In this document: in pieces, positions 13,301-64,000 of the stretch | Numbering within the stretch: position 1 is the first letter of the stretch | Layout of the letters: each line of letters opens with the position of its first letter | NCBI GenBank assembly: GCA_026413225.1 | Contig: CM048552.1 | Span: forward strand, 54,513,001-54,577,000 | DNA from: Otis tarda | Taxonomy: Eukaryota; Chordata; Aves; Otidiformes; Otididae | Reading direction: 5' to 3' | Length of the DNA stretch: 64,000 bases | The notes under the pieces: model-generated | Seen by the model: the letters and a program-made list of their open reading frames with translations, nothing else | Databases searched by the model: none | What the model was told of the DNA's origin: nothing | Made by a program: the position numbers and the translations under genes

Positions 13301-16300
13301 CAAGATTACCCTAAATAATGGAAAAATTAAGATATTTCAGCCGCAGGTAGGAGGTGGTGGCAGTTCCCTTGGTTTTCAGGCTGAAATGCCAAATATCTTC
13401 TCTGCCTTTTGGCTCAAAACAGGCATTGCCAAGGTTATGTTAAAAGTAGAGCTTGTCTTTTATTTGGTGGCAGTGGGAGAGTGGAAATACATACATGTTT
13501 GTGAGAGTATTTCCTTTAATTTCTTTCTCTATATTAAGTGAGAGGACTGAGGCAAGATGAAACAAAGAGGAAAGCAGATGCTGAAGTTGACACAGAAGAG
13601 TAGCAGTAAATCATAATGAAAGAACAATGGACAGAGAAGATGAGGAAGAAAAAAAAAAAGGCAGTACAGCGAGATAGCTCAAGACCACCTAACAGACACA
13701 CCATTTAATAACTGTCACTAATATTTATTAAATAAATTACACCTATAAAAATAACACCCGACATGCCTTAAGAATGTCAATAAAACTTGTTTGGCAATAT
13801 GCAACAACTGCTTTTCCTTATGCTTTCCCAGCCATAAATTATTTTTAAAACACAGCTATATCTAGATAGGCTATTGGACTTAATTAGAGAAATCAACAGA
13901 ACTCCCTTTTCCTTGCATATGAAAGAACTACAAGGTTTGGGGGAAAAAATTCATATTTTTCCTTAGTCTGAGAAACAAGCCAACTCACAAGCAATGAAGC
14001 ATTAGTTAAGTTGCATGTTACAAGCCAAATTAAGTTAACAATCGTGAGCACCTCCTAATAATAAGAAAACCACCAATTTCCTTAACTACTAATTGTTGTC
14101 TATATTTTATATGTTTATTTTTATCTATGGCTTTTCAAAGATTAAGCCTTTTTTTTTTGGTAGAGGTATTCGGATGTACTTTGTAGATTCCACCTATACA
14201 TTTTCCATTAAATAGGGAAGCTATCACTCTACTGTTTCACTGAAAACTAGTTTTGCACAACTTAGAAAGACAAAAAAAAAAAAAAACCTATCACAAAGTC
14301 ACATATCTCCTGTTTTCACAGTACTCTCTCCTACAGCTAATATTCAGTAGTAAAGATTATATTAGCATGGTATAGCATTTAAATATTTCAGGTCAACCAT
14401 AATAAGAAGCATCTGATGTTTCTGTTTAATTTCATAATTTGACAGAGCTTGTCCTATTTTCCCATTAAAAATTTTAGAACCATCCTTCTAACAGTTTAAA
14501 AAGGTTGTACACCTCTCTAAAGCACAACTGAGATTTCAAGGCACAGTTATGATTGGAATCCATCGCAAAATTAATGTTAAGTACTTATTTAAAGACTTTA
14601 ATACTTATTTAGAGATCAGCTTACACCACACAAGAACTTAGCATAAAACTCAGTAATTTTCAATTAAAGGAGTAAATGCTTTCTTGTTCTGCTAGAATAT
14701 AAGCTATTTGTGTTTTCTGTTCTACTGGCCTTAATTCATCCTATTTCCTCACACATTTCAGGTTTAAGTAATTTTTCAATTTGCCTAACAGGCCTGTCAT
14801 TATTTGAAGACTAATCCCCTGATTCGTGCTTACATGAGAGAGAAGCAATACTCAAATGTGAACTATAAATTCAGAGTCTGAGTATAGTTTTCATGTTCCC
14901 AAGGATACTTACTAGTAGAGCTTAGCTGATGCAGAAAACTTGCCAAAACAGTTATAGCTCCCCAGCATAGGTCATCCACAGAGGAAACAAAAATGATAAC
15001 TTCACAAGTAGCTTCAATGTTCTCAGAGTCCCTAAATTTAAGTCATTTTTACCAGAGAACATTCTCTAGAAACAGTTGTCAAAGAGTTTAATGAAGAATC
15101 TTCATGACATTCAAAATGCTAAAGAACAATGAACCAATTAAAAAAAAAAAAAAAAATCAAGACAATTCACAGTGCTGAAGGCCAAGTTCTCTCCATTAAA
15201 TAGCCTAAGAGCATTTCTATTTACTACTTAATAGATTTCTACCAGTACTTTAATTATGACGTGAGGAATCAGATAGGTATTAGCCAAAATAACTTAATAC
15301 CCTATACTTGCTTTCACTCCCTCTGCAGATGACCCTTCCTTTAGTTCTGCTAATATAGTACTAAAAGTTTTTGCCAATTCAGGCAAAGTTTGAAGAGTAG
15401 GTCTACAAGATGCAGTAGGACTGTCAGCAAAATGAGATGCTTGTATAATTTTGAACATTAAAACAACTATTACCTTAACTTCTCCTTGTTTTGTAGCAAT
15501 TAATAAATTAACTAAGAATTTCCTTGAAGATAAGCACTGAATCCAGCCCTTAAGATCTTCAGAATTCATTGAAAGCAGCAGAAGAGGGATATACTCTCCT
15601 GCTGAGATTTGCTCCCCAACAACCCTACTATTACCATCAGTATTGATGGAATCCAGAATTCTCTAACGGACATTCTGCTCTAAATGGCTGCTGTCTGGCA
15701 CTAATTTTTACTGATTTTCCAGAGGCCACTTCGCTTTCACATACTCTATACTTGGTCAGTATCTCTTAAATTCTCTCCTTTAGTGACTTCTTTCCCTGTC
15801 CTTCCAAATGCTGGTAAAATCTATTCCATACTTTGAAATGAAAAAAAAAAAAAAAAATAATAATCCTATGTTCATACCTGACTGGCATATCTTTTCTAGC
15901 ACATAGTTAGCTACCACAGTGTGTCCACAGGTGCAATGTTTCTCAAACACACCACACAGAAACTCAATTTCTAAGCAAGAAGCCAAGATCTATGGAAAAC
16001 CATTAAGATCACCAAAATGTGCCATTATGGCATTTGCTAAATTCTGTTTGCATCCAAATCTGACTCTGAAGTTGCAACAAGAATAAAGCTCTAAAATCAG
16101 CAGACAGAAAAGCTAGAGCAGTCAACAGAGGAAGGTCAACAGCACTACAAAAGTTTCAGTTCTTGAACAACCCTAATTGGAACATTACAACTTTCACTGA
16201 AAATTTATTATATTATGTAAATAGAAGATGAAAAACAACTGTGAGCACAAAATTAGCATAAAGTGGTGTTTGTACCACAGAAAACATCTTCAATTTTTAA

Positions 16301-17168
16301 AAGTTAACCAGGTCTTGGCAAAGTACTTACTCTAATGCCAAGGCAAGTTTATCTACTCGGAAGACATCAGATCACACGTAGGTACAAGTTCTGAAACATA
16401 GACGATGACTGACACCCACCAGCTAGCACTAAAACGCTGTTAAAGATGCAAGTAGCAGCACGCTGTAGGCCACAGCACCAAAACAAAGTGCCCATCCTAA
16501 ATGATTCCCGCGTATGCACACTACATCAAAAACCACTGGGCACTCAAGGCAGCTTCCCATCTGTTAAATCCCTAGTCTGGTTCCCCTGGTCCATTCCGGG
16601 AACGGGAAAGATGTTTTGCAAGAACACATGAAGATGGTACCAGCACTTGACACCCGCGAGGCACCACGGCCCAGCCCGCCCCCGCCGGCGGGGCATGAGG
16701 CGGCCTCGGAGCGACCCCCGAGGCGGCCGGGCCCCTCCCCGGCATGCAGAGTCCCGCCGGGGCTCAACCGCCGCGATGGCCCCGGCACCGCCGGGGGACG
16801 AGGACCCTCGCCGCCTCGCACCCGATTCCAAGGCGGTACTGAGGGGCCTTCCCCCTACCGCCACCGCCCGCAGTCCGCCCTGCGAGTTCCCCCGGGGAGA
16901 GCCGCGCTGCCTCCTCGGGAGCCGCGGCAGAGCCCCGGGCCGGGTTCCGCTGGCGGGACAGCCCCCTCCCGGCCGCCTGGCACCCCCGGACCTGGGGGCT
17001 GCTCCACTGTCTCCCTCCCTTCCCGCCTGCCCCAGCGAGGGAGGCGAGGCCCCCCTATCGCCCCCTCAGAGCCAGCCTCTCGCCCACCTCACCTGCTCGG
17101 CCCCCGACCGCCGTCCACAGGAGGACGAGCCCCCAGCAGCAGCACACACCGCCGCCGAGCCGGGCCAT
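7163..17168 (-). CDS. PLBD1: PLBD1, phospholipase B domain containing 1 (partial: exons 1-2 visible)
   Basis: Seen: exon 1 (17093-17168) holds the ATG and a signal peptide. Exon 2 (7163-7382) carries motifs close to vertebrate PLBD1, such as [22 protein letters not shown] and [12 protein letters not shown]. Exon 1 ends one base into a codon and exon 2 starts with the other two (G|AA, Glu), so the join is in frame and gives 98 codons. Exon 2 ends after CC of a proline codon, and I could not find exon 3 in 1-7162, so the rest lies off the left edge. Known for the family: PLBD1 is a secreted/lysosomal N-terminal-nucleophile hydrolase, made as a precursor that is cleaved to expose a catalytic Cys; that Cys is encoded by exons not present here. 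Phospholipase B activity is reported for the family but its physiological substrate is less settled. The gene lies downstream of GUCY2C on the same strand, as in mammals. PLBD2 is the closest alternative, but the motifs and synteny favour PLBD1. Confidence 0.9.
8521..9651 (+). mobile_element. ERVL-type solo LTR, copy 1
   Basis: About 1.13 kb, closely related to 51249-52392. It starts TGTATCCTGGTTTTG and ends near ACACTATGACA. A TATA-like TATTTAAG sits at 8682-8689, a minisatellite-like centre repeats CCTGCAGCCC/CCCATGG phrases (about 9000-9260), and a poly(A) signal AATAAA lies at 9475-9480 before 'GAGTCTGTTTTGTCC'. These features and the layout match LTRs common in birds that I recognise as ERVL-like. 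No internal viral genes flank it. It lies antisense to PLBD1. Confidence 0.8.
10048..11035 (-). mobile_element. CR1 LINE fragment, about 1 kb
   Basis: Read on the minus strand, this carries the C-terminal part of the CR1 reverse-transcriptase frame (phrases like [20 protein letters not shown] and [16 protein letters not shown]) and then the CR1 3' end. It begins on the plus strand at AGAATCACAGGATAGCAG. The frame is broken, and an A-rich run interrupts it near 10629. In the reverse-transcriptase-like part, FGDGTKLG stands where CR1 copies read FADDTKLG, so the active-site Asp pair is lost. It is inactive. Confidence 0.9.
15294..15780 (-). pseudogene. Unidentified decayed coding-like stretch
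   Basis: On the minus strand one frame is free of stops for about 123 codons (about 15664 down to a stop at 15294), with a protein-like composition (for example [20 protein letters not shown] and [19 protein letters not shown]). Just upstream, in another frame, about 40 further codons (about 15776-15650) also look protein-like. That suggests one coding stretch broken by a frameshift. It reads like helical, HEAT/armadillo-style sequence, but I do not recognise the family. It could be a retrocopy, an old viral insertion or chance in AT-rich DNA. Confidence 0.3.
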
Positions 17169-17570
17169 GTTGCTCCCCCGCACCTCCTCTGGGCACCGGG
17201 AGGCGGCGGGACTTTAAGAAGTTCCTTCGCTCAGGGCAGGTCTCGCCGCTGCCCCCGCCTCCTCCGGCGCCCGCCCCGGCCACGGCACCCGGTGCTGGAG
17301 GTGCCCTTGCCGCGGCGAGGGCTGACCGCCGCCCCGGCCGCCCTTTCCCCTCCGGGTCTGGGATGTCCCCTGGGGGCGGCGGGCAGCGGCGGCCGCTCTT
17401 CGCACCGCGCTTCCCGCCCAAAGCGTCGCGGCAGCGGCCCCGAGGTGGCCGTTGGCCCGTTGGGACCGGGGCTGCCGGCCGCCCCGCCGGCCGGACCTGC
17501 ACGCTGCCCTCGGCGCCCAGTCGCCTCGCCACCCAGCGTGCTGGCGGTGATGGCGGAAGGTGCTGGGGAA
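16640..17570 (-). promoter_or_regulatory. PLBD1: CpG island promoter of PLBD1
   Basis: About 0.9 kb of very GC-rich, CpG-dense sequence inside an otherwise AT-rich window, covering PLBD1 exon 1, its 5' UTR and the start of intron 1. CCGCCCC/GGGGCGG-type Sp1 sites occur (for example about 16676-16694 and about 17371). No TATA box is evident upstream of the ATG at 17168, so dispersed CpG-island initiation, probably within about 17180-17400, is inferred. The plus strand has no recognisable gene, but a divergent non-coding transcript cannot be excluded. Confidence 0.75.
17093..17168 (-). CDS. PLBD1: PLBD1 exon 1: start codon and signal peptide
   Basis: The start codon is at 17166-17168 in a strong Kozak setting (AAC before ATG, G after). 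It opens 25 codons plus one base, ending at a GTGAGG donor (17087-17092). The peptide starts [18 protein letters not shown]: an Arg near the N-terminus, then a hydrophobic core with three consecutive Cys, then a small-residue region ending GGRA. This is a typical cleavable signal peptide. Its sequence differs from mammalian PLBD1 signal peptides, as expected for a fast-changing segment, so the call rests on position in a CpG island, the in-frame join to exon 2 and gene order. Confidence 0.82.
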
Positions 17571-20500
17571 GGCGTTAGGTCAAGCCAGGCGGCGAGCCCA
17601 GAGCTCTTTTTGGCCCCAGCGCTTGTTTGGAGCCCCCAAGGCCTGGCCAGAATGTGGGGTTGACTCCAGGCAAAGGTCAGGCCTTGCAACCATGCTGGCC
17701 GCCCTCAGGAGGCACAGGGCAGCAAGGAGGGAGCCCCAGGCTGGAAGGCTCCAAGCAAACACGCACTGGACCACTGGGCTTGCCAAGGGTGATGAACTAA
17801 GAAGGGGCAAAGGTTTATCAGTGGATGCCCCTAAAAAGCATCAGGAGTTAGGTGGTGTCTTGTCAAAACGTGTTTTACATCAGAGGAAGGGCAGCTTTCA
17901 GCCCTGTTAAGAAGAGCCGCTGCGCGTGTCCCAGCAGAAAGGCTGAGGGATGGTCCTCTTCTTACGGTTTACAGATACAGACAGCTTCCTGGGGGGTCTT
18001 CCCCTGCCTCCGTGATTCATATCTTGAGATGCTGCCTTTTCTTTTAACCCAGGGTTGGATATTCTACCGCTGTCCTAAAACAGCCAATATTAGGACTTTG
18101 TGTTTCAGTAATTGTTTAAGATAGTTCAAATTTGATACCGGTGCCTGTAATAGCCTCATATAACAAGGTCACATGCCAGTCAGTTCAGGCCGAATAGCAA
18201 GGCTTGGCCTCAAGCCCAGGATAAGAGCGCTACAACACTACTGCCAGCTGCAGGGATCCTTCCATAGCCATTGCCGTTTTGTTCTGGGCTACTCTTCACT
18301 CAGACTTAAGGATAAAACACAGCATTGTTACTTTTTTTTTTTGCCTCCTCAGTTAAAAATAACTCTTAAGTGTCTAATCATGAATGGATGCTGTGTTTGC
18401 TTTGGAGGAATATTTTCCAAAGGTTTTTCCAAATGAGAAATTCACCTTTGTCATGTGCTGCTCTCAGTTTGGCTCTGTTGGTGAAGTAAAATCAAAATTA
18501 CATTTTCTATAGAATTCCCTGTGTGGGATTACCCCAGGGGAAAAAAAAAAAAAGTATTTAAAACAAGATTCTTTGTGTACAAGTGATGGGCATGGCCAGG
18601 AATTGGAAGCACATGCAAACTAGAGTAGAGAGTGCAAATATACAATACTGAAACAGGAGGCGAGTGCAGATACATGACAAAAATGAGAGGAAGTCAAGGG
18701 AGGAGTCTGAATATGACCAAAGCTACAAAGCTCTTGATGTGTATTTGGAAATATTCACTTCCACGTGCTACCAGCCCAAGGATTCACAAAATTATTATTT
18801 TTATGTGAGTTAAGTTCAAATGAGTGGTAGTGGTGCAGCCAAAATCCTATCCACTTGGAGAACAAAATTATATTTCACACTAGGTTTTTAATATTTCACT
18901 GCTTAAAAAAAACCAGGAGAGGTGAATTTCAGTGACAAATTTCTGATGGTAGAGGGCTCTTTGATCTAGCATTTGATAACAGGACACAATGGTAAGACAT
19001 TTCATCTAAGACAGATTCAAACCAGAAACCAGGAGCAAATTTTTTTTAAAGGGTAGTAAAAATTGATTTTATTGTGTTGTATGGGTGACAAACAGAACCA
19101 TGAAGAAAACAAACCTACCAGAAGATGGTTCCATCAAATAATTGCTAAGGTAACTATTTGTCTTCAAAGATGTATATGAAATCTATGATCTGAAGAAGGC
19201 AGGAAAGAGAAGGGCTACTGAAAACTAAACACTGTTTAAATTACTAGTCTCAATCAGTGTCAGCCTACATTTGCTCTAAAATAATTTGTATCTCAGAGGT
19301 GTCAAGGATGGAACCCATAAAACTCCACTTTAAAATAGACTTAAAAATAGGAATTTGCATTCATTAGGCAAGAGTATAAGCCCTACAGCACCTCTTGATT
19401 TAATTTTTCCAGGAATCTTTGCACTTCAGATCTGTCTATTAACACCCAGGTTGTTCTTTTTGTGTATGTGTGTTCTTACAAAGCCGTTTAGGTTGATAAA
19501 GAAAAAACCACATGTAACTGGCTCGCTCTTTTTAAACATTTTTAGGTTGTTTACTTGGACAAAAGTGCTGTTAAAAACCATAAAAGCATGGTTTTGCACC
19601 AAGTTTTATGGTTTGAATACTGACTGATATTTGACAATAGTGAAAGAAGTCACTCTACCTTGAAAGCCATCAATGCACGAGGCCTTTGCAAAAATTTCAC
19701 TCACTAGTTGTTATTTTTTTGTGAATGCTGATTTTCTTTTACATGCATCACCTGTGCTTTGATTGCTTGTTAAAGCTGTTTATAAATGTCATGGTGTCAG
19801 TTAATAAGCGAGTCATTTCAGTAAAACCTGAGTTCTGCCTGGTTGTGAAACTTCATCCAAAAGTTGAATTGAAAGTTTCTGAAGTGTAAGAAATTCAAAT
19901 AAGTTTGTTTCCTTCATTTCTGTTGCACTTCTGGTTTGGGGACAGAAGCAGAAGTGGAGAAAAGATGTGAAAGTTTCTGCTTTTGCAAGATTTCCAGTTT
20001 CATTTTGCAGGCCGAAGAGATTCAGATAAGCTTTAGAAACCATACAACTTCTAGAGTAATCTCCCAAGGTAAATAACAGAAATGTTGTCTCTTGAACAAA
20101 GTTAATTTGATTAAACAAAACATGAGAGACACAAGGGAAAACAATAGAAGAAGTAAAATGGCAAAATATCGAGGATTTACAAGTGATATGTTTAATGTTA
20201 TTTTCAAATATTACAGCAAATCTTTTTTCAAATAAAAATTACAAATTAAGTATGACATTTAAAAATCATGACAAATTAAGGCTTTGCTGTGAATATTTTC
20301 AGAGTGGATTATTGAATGGGTGATCACATTTAAAAAACTAACCAAAACCAACAAAAATTTTTTTTCTAGACTCAAGTGCAGGCTGCATGTGTCCTACTGA
20401 AGTCATCCAACAATTTCAACATTACAGTGAAGAGAGGTTTGATTTACTGCTGGCAGGTCGGATGGTAGAAAGGATGCTTGAAAAATTATATTCTTTCTCC

Positions 20501-20573
20501 CCTAGCTGAGCGTATAAGCATCCAGCCTTCAGAGAACTGCTGAAGCTTTTTGAGTCATACTAGACATCCAGTT
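17169..20573 (-). other. PLBD1 5' flank, spacer and GUCY2C 3' UTR
   Basis: Between the PLBD1 start codon and the GUCY2C stop codon. The first 400 bases are the CpG island. The rest is AT-rich with no recognisable exon or repeat family beyond short A-runs (18541-18554). The part next to 20573 must be GUCY2C 3' UTR. Candidate minus-strand poly(A) signals are ATTAAA (complement of 20191-20196) and AATAAA (complement of 19068-19073); the sequence alone does not decide between them. Confidence 0.5.
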
Positions 20574-61360
<40,787 letters not shown>

Positions 61361-62260
61361 CTACAGAGATCAGAGGCAGGCTCAGTAATGTTTCAACTCT
61401 GAAGGGAGAGACAAGAGGACAAGTCTGAACAGATTGCTGTGGCACCAAGGCAGCTACCACGTGACTTCCATCCTCAGCTCCCTCTCCTCTTTTGCCCTGC
61501 ATTAGTTTAACAGCAATTTGAACCTGAAACAGAAGGCTCCTCAAGAACTCAAGCATATTTCAAGTCAGTATTGACACTGAAAAGCCCTCTTGAACTGGTC
61601 CAGGCAGCTTCTCTCACTCCCTCCATTTCCCCATGCTCTTTTGGGTACCACACACCATTTCAGCCTAAGGGCTGTGACAGGGTTTCAAAGGCTCAAGGAC
61701 CCATCCAATTCTGCTCCCTGGCCACCATTAACATGGAATGGATTTTGTCTCTTTATAGGGGCAGTGCTGGAGGGTGACAGCTTTTTGCCATCGAAAATAC
61801 TTTACTCCTACAACTCAAAGAAACAGTCTTTTAGTTTCACTATGGCATATTTTAGAAGCTGTACAACACCAACAGTCAGGGAGAAAGCCTAAGGCAACCC
61901 TCTGCTGGTAGGGAGTTTGTAAATCAAAGGTATTTTTTATCCACAGACACAAGTTTTTAAGGATAAAAGTATTTTCCTAGATGCTGCAATCTTATCGGAC
62001 TAGATTCAAAATATTTTAGTTATTGTGTGGTAAGTGTTATGGTAAGTAGTTATTTTATGACAGGGAATTTTGCCTGCAAAAAAAACCATGGTCATTAGAG
62101 TTGTTGGCATTATTGTGACAAAACTTTATTTTTTGAGTCAAGCCCACTTGCCAGATTACAGGGTTTATACTTGTTGCAACAGAAACAGACACAGATGATG
62201 TAATAAGTAATCCCAGGGAGAGTATTTAACTAATGAAATGGACATTTTTCTGACTTACTT

Positions 62261-62310
62261 AGAATAGAATAGAATAGAATAGAATAGAATAGAATAGAAT
62301 AGAATAGAAT
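62261..62310. repeat. (AGAAT)10 microsatellite
   Basis: Ten perfect copies of AGAAT followed by AGGATAGACT, running straight into a minus-strand CR1. The array is an expansion of the CR1 tail sequence and is probably polymorphic in length. Confidence 0.97.
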
Positions 62311-63200
62311 AGGATAGACTATTTCAGTTGGAAGGGACCTACTATGATCATCTAGTCCAACTGCCTGACCAGTTCAGGGCTGACCAAAACTAAAGTATGT
62401 TATTAAGGGCATTGTCCAAATGCCTCTTAAACACTGACGGGCTTGGGGCATTGAATGCCTCTCCAGGAAGCATGTTCCAGTATTCAACCACTCTCTCAGT
62501 AAAGAAATGCTTCCTTCTGTCCAGTCTAAACCTCCCCTGGCACAGCTTTGAACCATGCCCACACATCCTGTCACTGGATACCAGAGAGAAGAGCTCAGCA
62601 CCTCCCTCTCCACTTCCCCTCCTCAGGAAGCTGTAGAGACCAACAAGGTTGCCCCTCAGCCTCCTTTTCTCCAAACTAGACAGACCCAAAGTCCTTAGCT
62701 TCTCCTCACAGGACATTCCTTCCAGCCCTGTCACCAGCTGTGTCCCTCCTCTGGACATATTCAAAGACCTTCACATCCTTTTGAAATTATGGGGCCCAAG
62801 CTGCACACAATACTCAAGGTTAGGCAGCACCAACACTGAATACAGTGGGATAATCACCTCTTTTGACCAGCTGGTTATGCTGTGTTTGATGCACCTCAGG
62901 ACGCGGGTTGCCCTCTTGGCTACCAGGGCTCACTGCTGACTCATATAGAGCCTGCTGTCAACCAGCGCCCCCAGATCCCTTTCTGCTGGGCTGCTCTCCA
63001 GCCACTCCTCTCCCAATTTATACTTGTGCCCGGCGTTACTCCATCCTAGGTGCAGAATCTGGCATTTGGACTTGTTAAATTTCATCCCATTAGTCATTGC
63101 CCAATGGTTTCCTGAGTTAGCAATGGTGAAGAACTTGCAGGTAGACAGTCGGGCTAATCCCAGACCACGCTTGTTACTTCCACCATTCTGTCGCAACATC
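62311..63200 (-). mobile_element. CR1 LINE fragment, about 0.9 kb
   Basis: Read on the minus strand: phrases of the CR1 second frame such as [29 protein letters not shown] and VTGLEGMSCEEKLRTLGLSS, then the 3' end. The order matches CR1, with breaks between the open pieces, so it is inactive. Sense orientation in GUCY2C intron 3. Confidence 0.92.
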
Positions 63201-64000
63201 CCAGCCAGCCACTGTGCCTATAGAGCTCTTGCAGTTAACACTCAGGATCACCTAATGTCCATTTGACAAGCCAAAGACGAAACCTGGAGAGCGGCAGCCG
63301 AGCGTAGGCAGCAGCTGGCCTGCCACAGACCCCACACACTCCCACTCGGCTGCAGGAGCACCCACCCCAAAATTAAAGTGCTGTAAAGTGAGGCACTTGT
63401 TCTGATTTGCAAAACTATGGCACCACAGGCAAAAGGCAGCTGCCTGTTTGTTTGTGTCCTTCATTGCTTTGCATAAACTTCCACTATTCATACTTTTTAC
63501 TGGTTTAACTCTGTCTGAGTCTGAGGAAAAGACTTTGGTATCATTCTGGGCAGCTCCGTATGCAGCAGATAGAAATGCAAATATAAAGTTAGGAGGCAGA
63601 ATGAATAAAATGGGGTATATTGCATAATATTTGACCATGCTCCTATACATATGTAAGACTTATCCTTTTGATTCCTCTATAAATCAATCACATGTGTTCA
63701 CCAGCAACATTCTAATAACTTCTGGTCATGCCACTCAAAGAAAAGAAAAGAGATAAAACAGATAAAGCTTGAGGTAGAAGTACCTCAATCTTCCCAATAT
63801 CTCTTAGTGAAACCAAAAGGTCACCAAAGTTTAAAAAGGGAGGTGATTCACATATGTAACGATATGGATTTGTACATCACGGCTGATGGGGTTTTTTTAA
63901 CTGATTTATGCTAGAAGTCTGCAGATTCAGCTTACACTTTTCCTAATATCTGAGAATGAACATATTAATGTATAATATAATATAGAATAGAATTATACAG

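Larger units (their letters stand above)
7383..17092 (-). other. PLBD1: PLBD1 intron 1
   Basis: A 9.7 kb intron holding an ERVL-type LTR (8521-9651), a minus-strand CR1 (about 10048-11035), a C-rich run near 12197, poly(A) tracts near 14272, 15139 and 15841, and an unidentified coding-like remnant (15294-15780). The right end (from about 16640) is the CpG island. The rest, including 11050-15290, shows no recognisable exon. Confidence 0.75.
61361..64000 (-). other. GUCY2C: GUCY2C intron 3 (part)
   Basis: No match to GUCY2C exon 3 on the minus strand, so exons 1-3 lie further right. Holds the (AGAAT)10 array and a CR1 (62261-63200). A 132-codon minus-strand open frame at 63252-63650 is not recognisable. 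The window ends in short AT-rich repeats (63967-64000). Confidence 0.7.

Noticed and set aside
17089-17532. 147-codon minus-strand frame over PLBD1 exon 1
   Set aside because: It is in a different frame from the signal peptide that joins correctly to exon 2, and it runs past the exon 1 donor.
16616-17663. Open frames of 320 and 338 codons on the plus strand
   Set aside because: They overlap each other and PLBD1 exon 1 on the other strand, are Pro/Arg/Gly/Ala-rich and sit wholly in the CpG island; a composition effect rather than a gene.
63252-63650. 132-codon minus-strand frame considered as GUCY2C exon 3
   Set aside because: It shows no similarity to the GUCY2C region before SFGLSCDY and lacks a phase-1 donor in the right context.

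Overview
The window is vertebrate nuclear DNA, almost certainly from a bird. It has AT-rich introns, several CR1 LINE fragments with the typical tail (ATTCTATGATTCT-like), long-terminal-repeat copies of avian endogenous-retrovirus type, and two multi-exon genes whose translated exons match known vertebrate families. The species cannot be named from this sequence alone.

Two genes lie head-to-tail on the minus strand. (1) PLBD1 (phospholipase B domain containing 1): exon 1, with start codon and signal peptide, lies in a GC-rich CpG-island promoter at about 16.64-17.57 kb. Exon 2 is at 7163-7382, and the gene continues off the left edge through intron 2 (1-7162). (2) GUCY2C (guanylate cyclase C, the intestinal guanylin/uroguanylin receptor): 24 consecutive coding exons from 61360 down to the stop codon at 20574. 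All have GT/AG junctions and join in frame to give 927 residues plus stop. By comparison with the 27-exon mammalian gene these are exons 4-27, so exons 1-3, the signal peptide and the promoter lie beyond the right edge. The reading covers most of the ligand-binding ectodomain (exons 4-10), the single membrane helix (exon 11), the kinase-homology domain (about exons 12-20), the signalling helix (exon 21), the cyclase catalytic domain (exons 22-26) and the C-terminal tail (exon 27). The PLBD1-GUCY2C order and shared orientation match the conserved arrangement on human 12p.

Layout from left to right: 1-7162 PLBD1 intron 2, with a CR1 tail and a solo-LTR-like block; 7163-17168 PLBD1 exons 2 and 1 around a 9.7 kb intron holding an ERVL-type solo LTR (8521-9651), a CR1 (about 10048-11035) and an unidentified decayed coding-like stretch (15294-15780); 17169-20573 promoter, spacer and GUCY2C 3' UTR; 20574-61360 GUCY2C, with introns holding CR1s (about 21561, 37726, 40345, 56969), a second ERVL-type LTR (51249-52392) and another LTR-like block (about 32457-32942); 61361-64000 GUCY2C intron 3 with a (AGAAT)10 array fused to a CR1.

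The two genes are not known to work together; their adjacency is syntenic. PLBD1 encodes a secreted/lysosomal N-terminal-nucleophile hydrolase. GUCY2C makes cGMP in response to peptide ligands at the gut epithelium. I found no new multi-gene system. The best leads are small: a class I PDZ-type C-terminus on GUCY2C that differs from the mammalian one, a long G-run directly at the exon 5 splice donor, and the unidentified coding-like remnant in PLBD1 intron 1. Exon edges are set from splice signals and reading frame; repeat edges are approximate.
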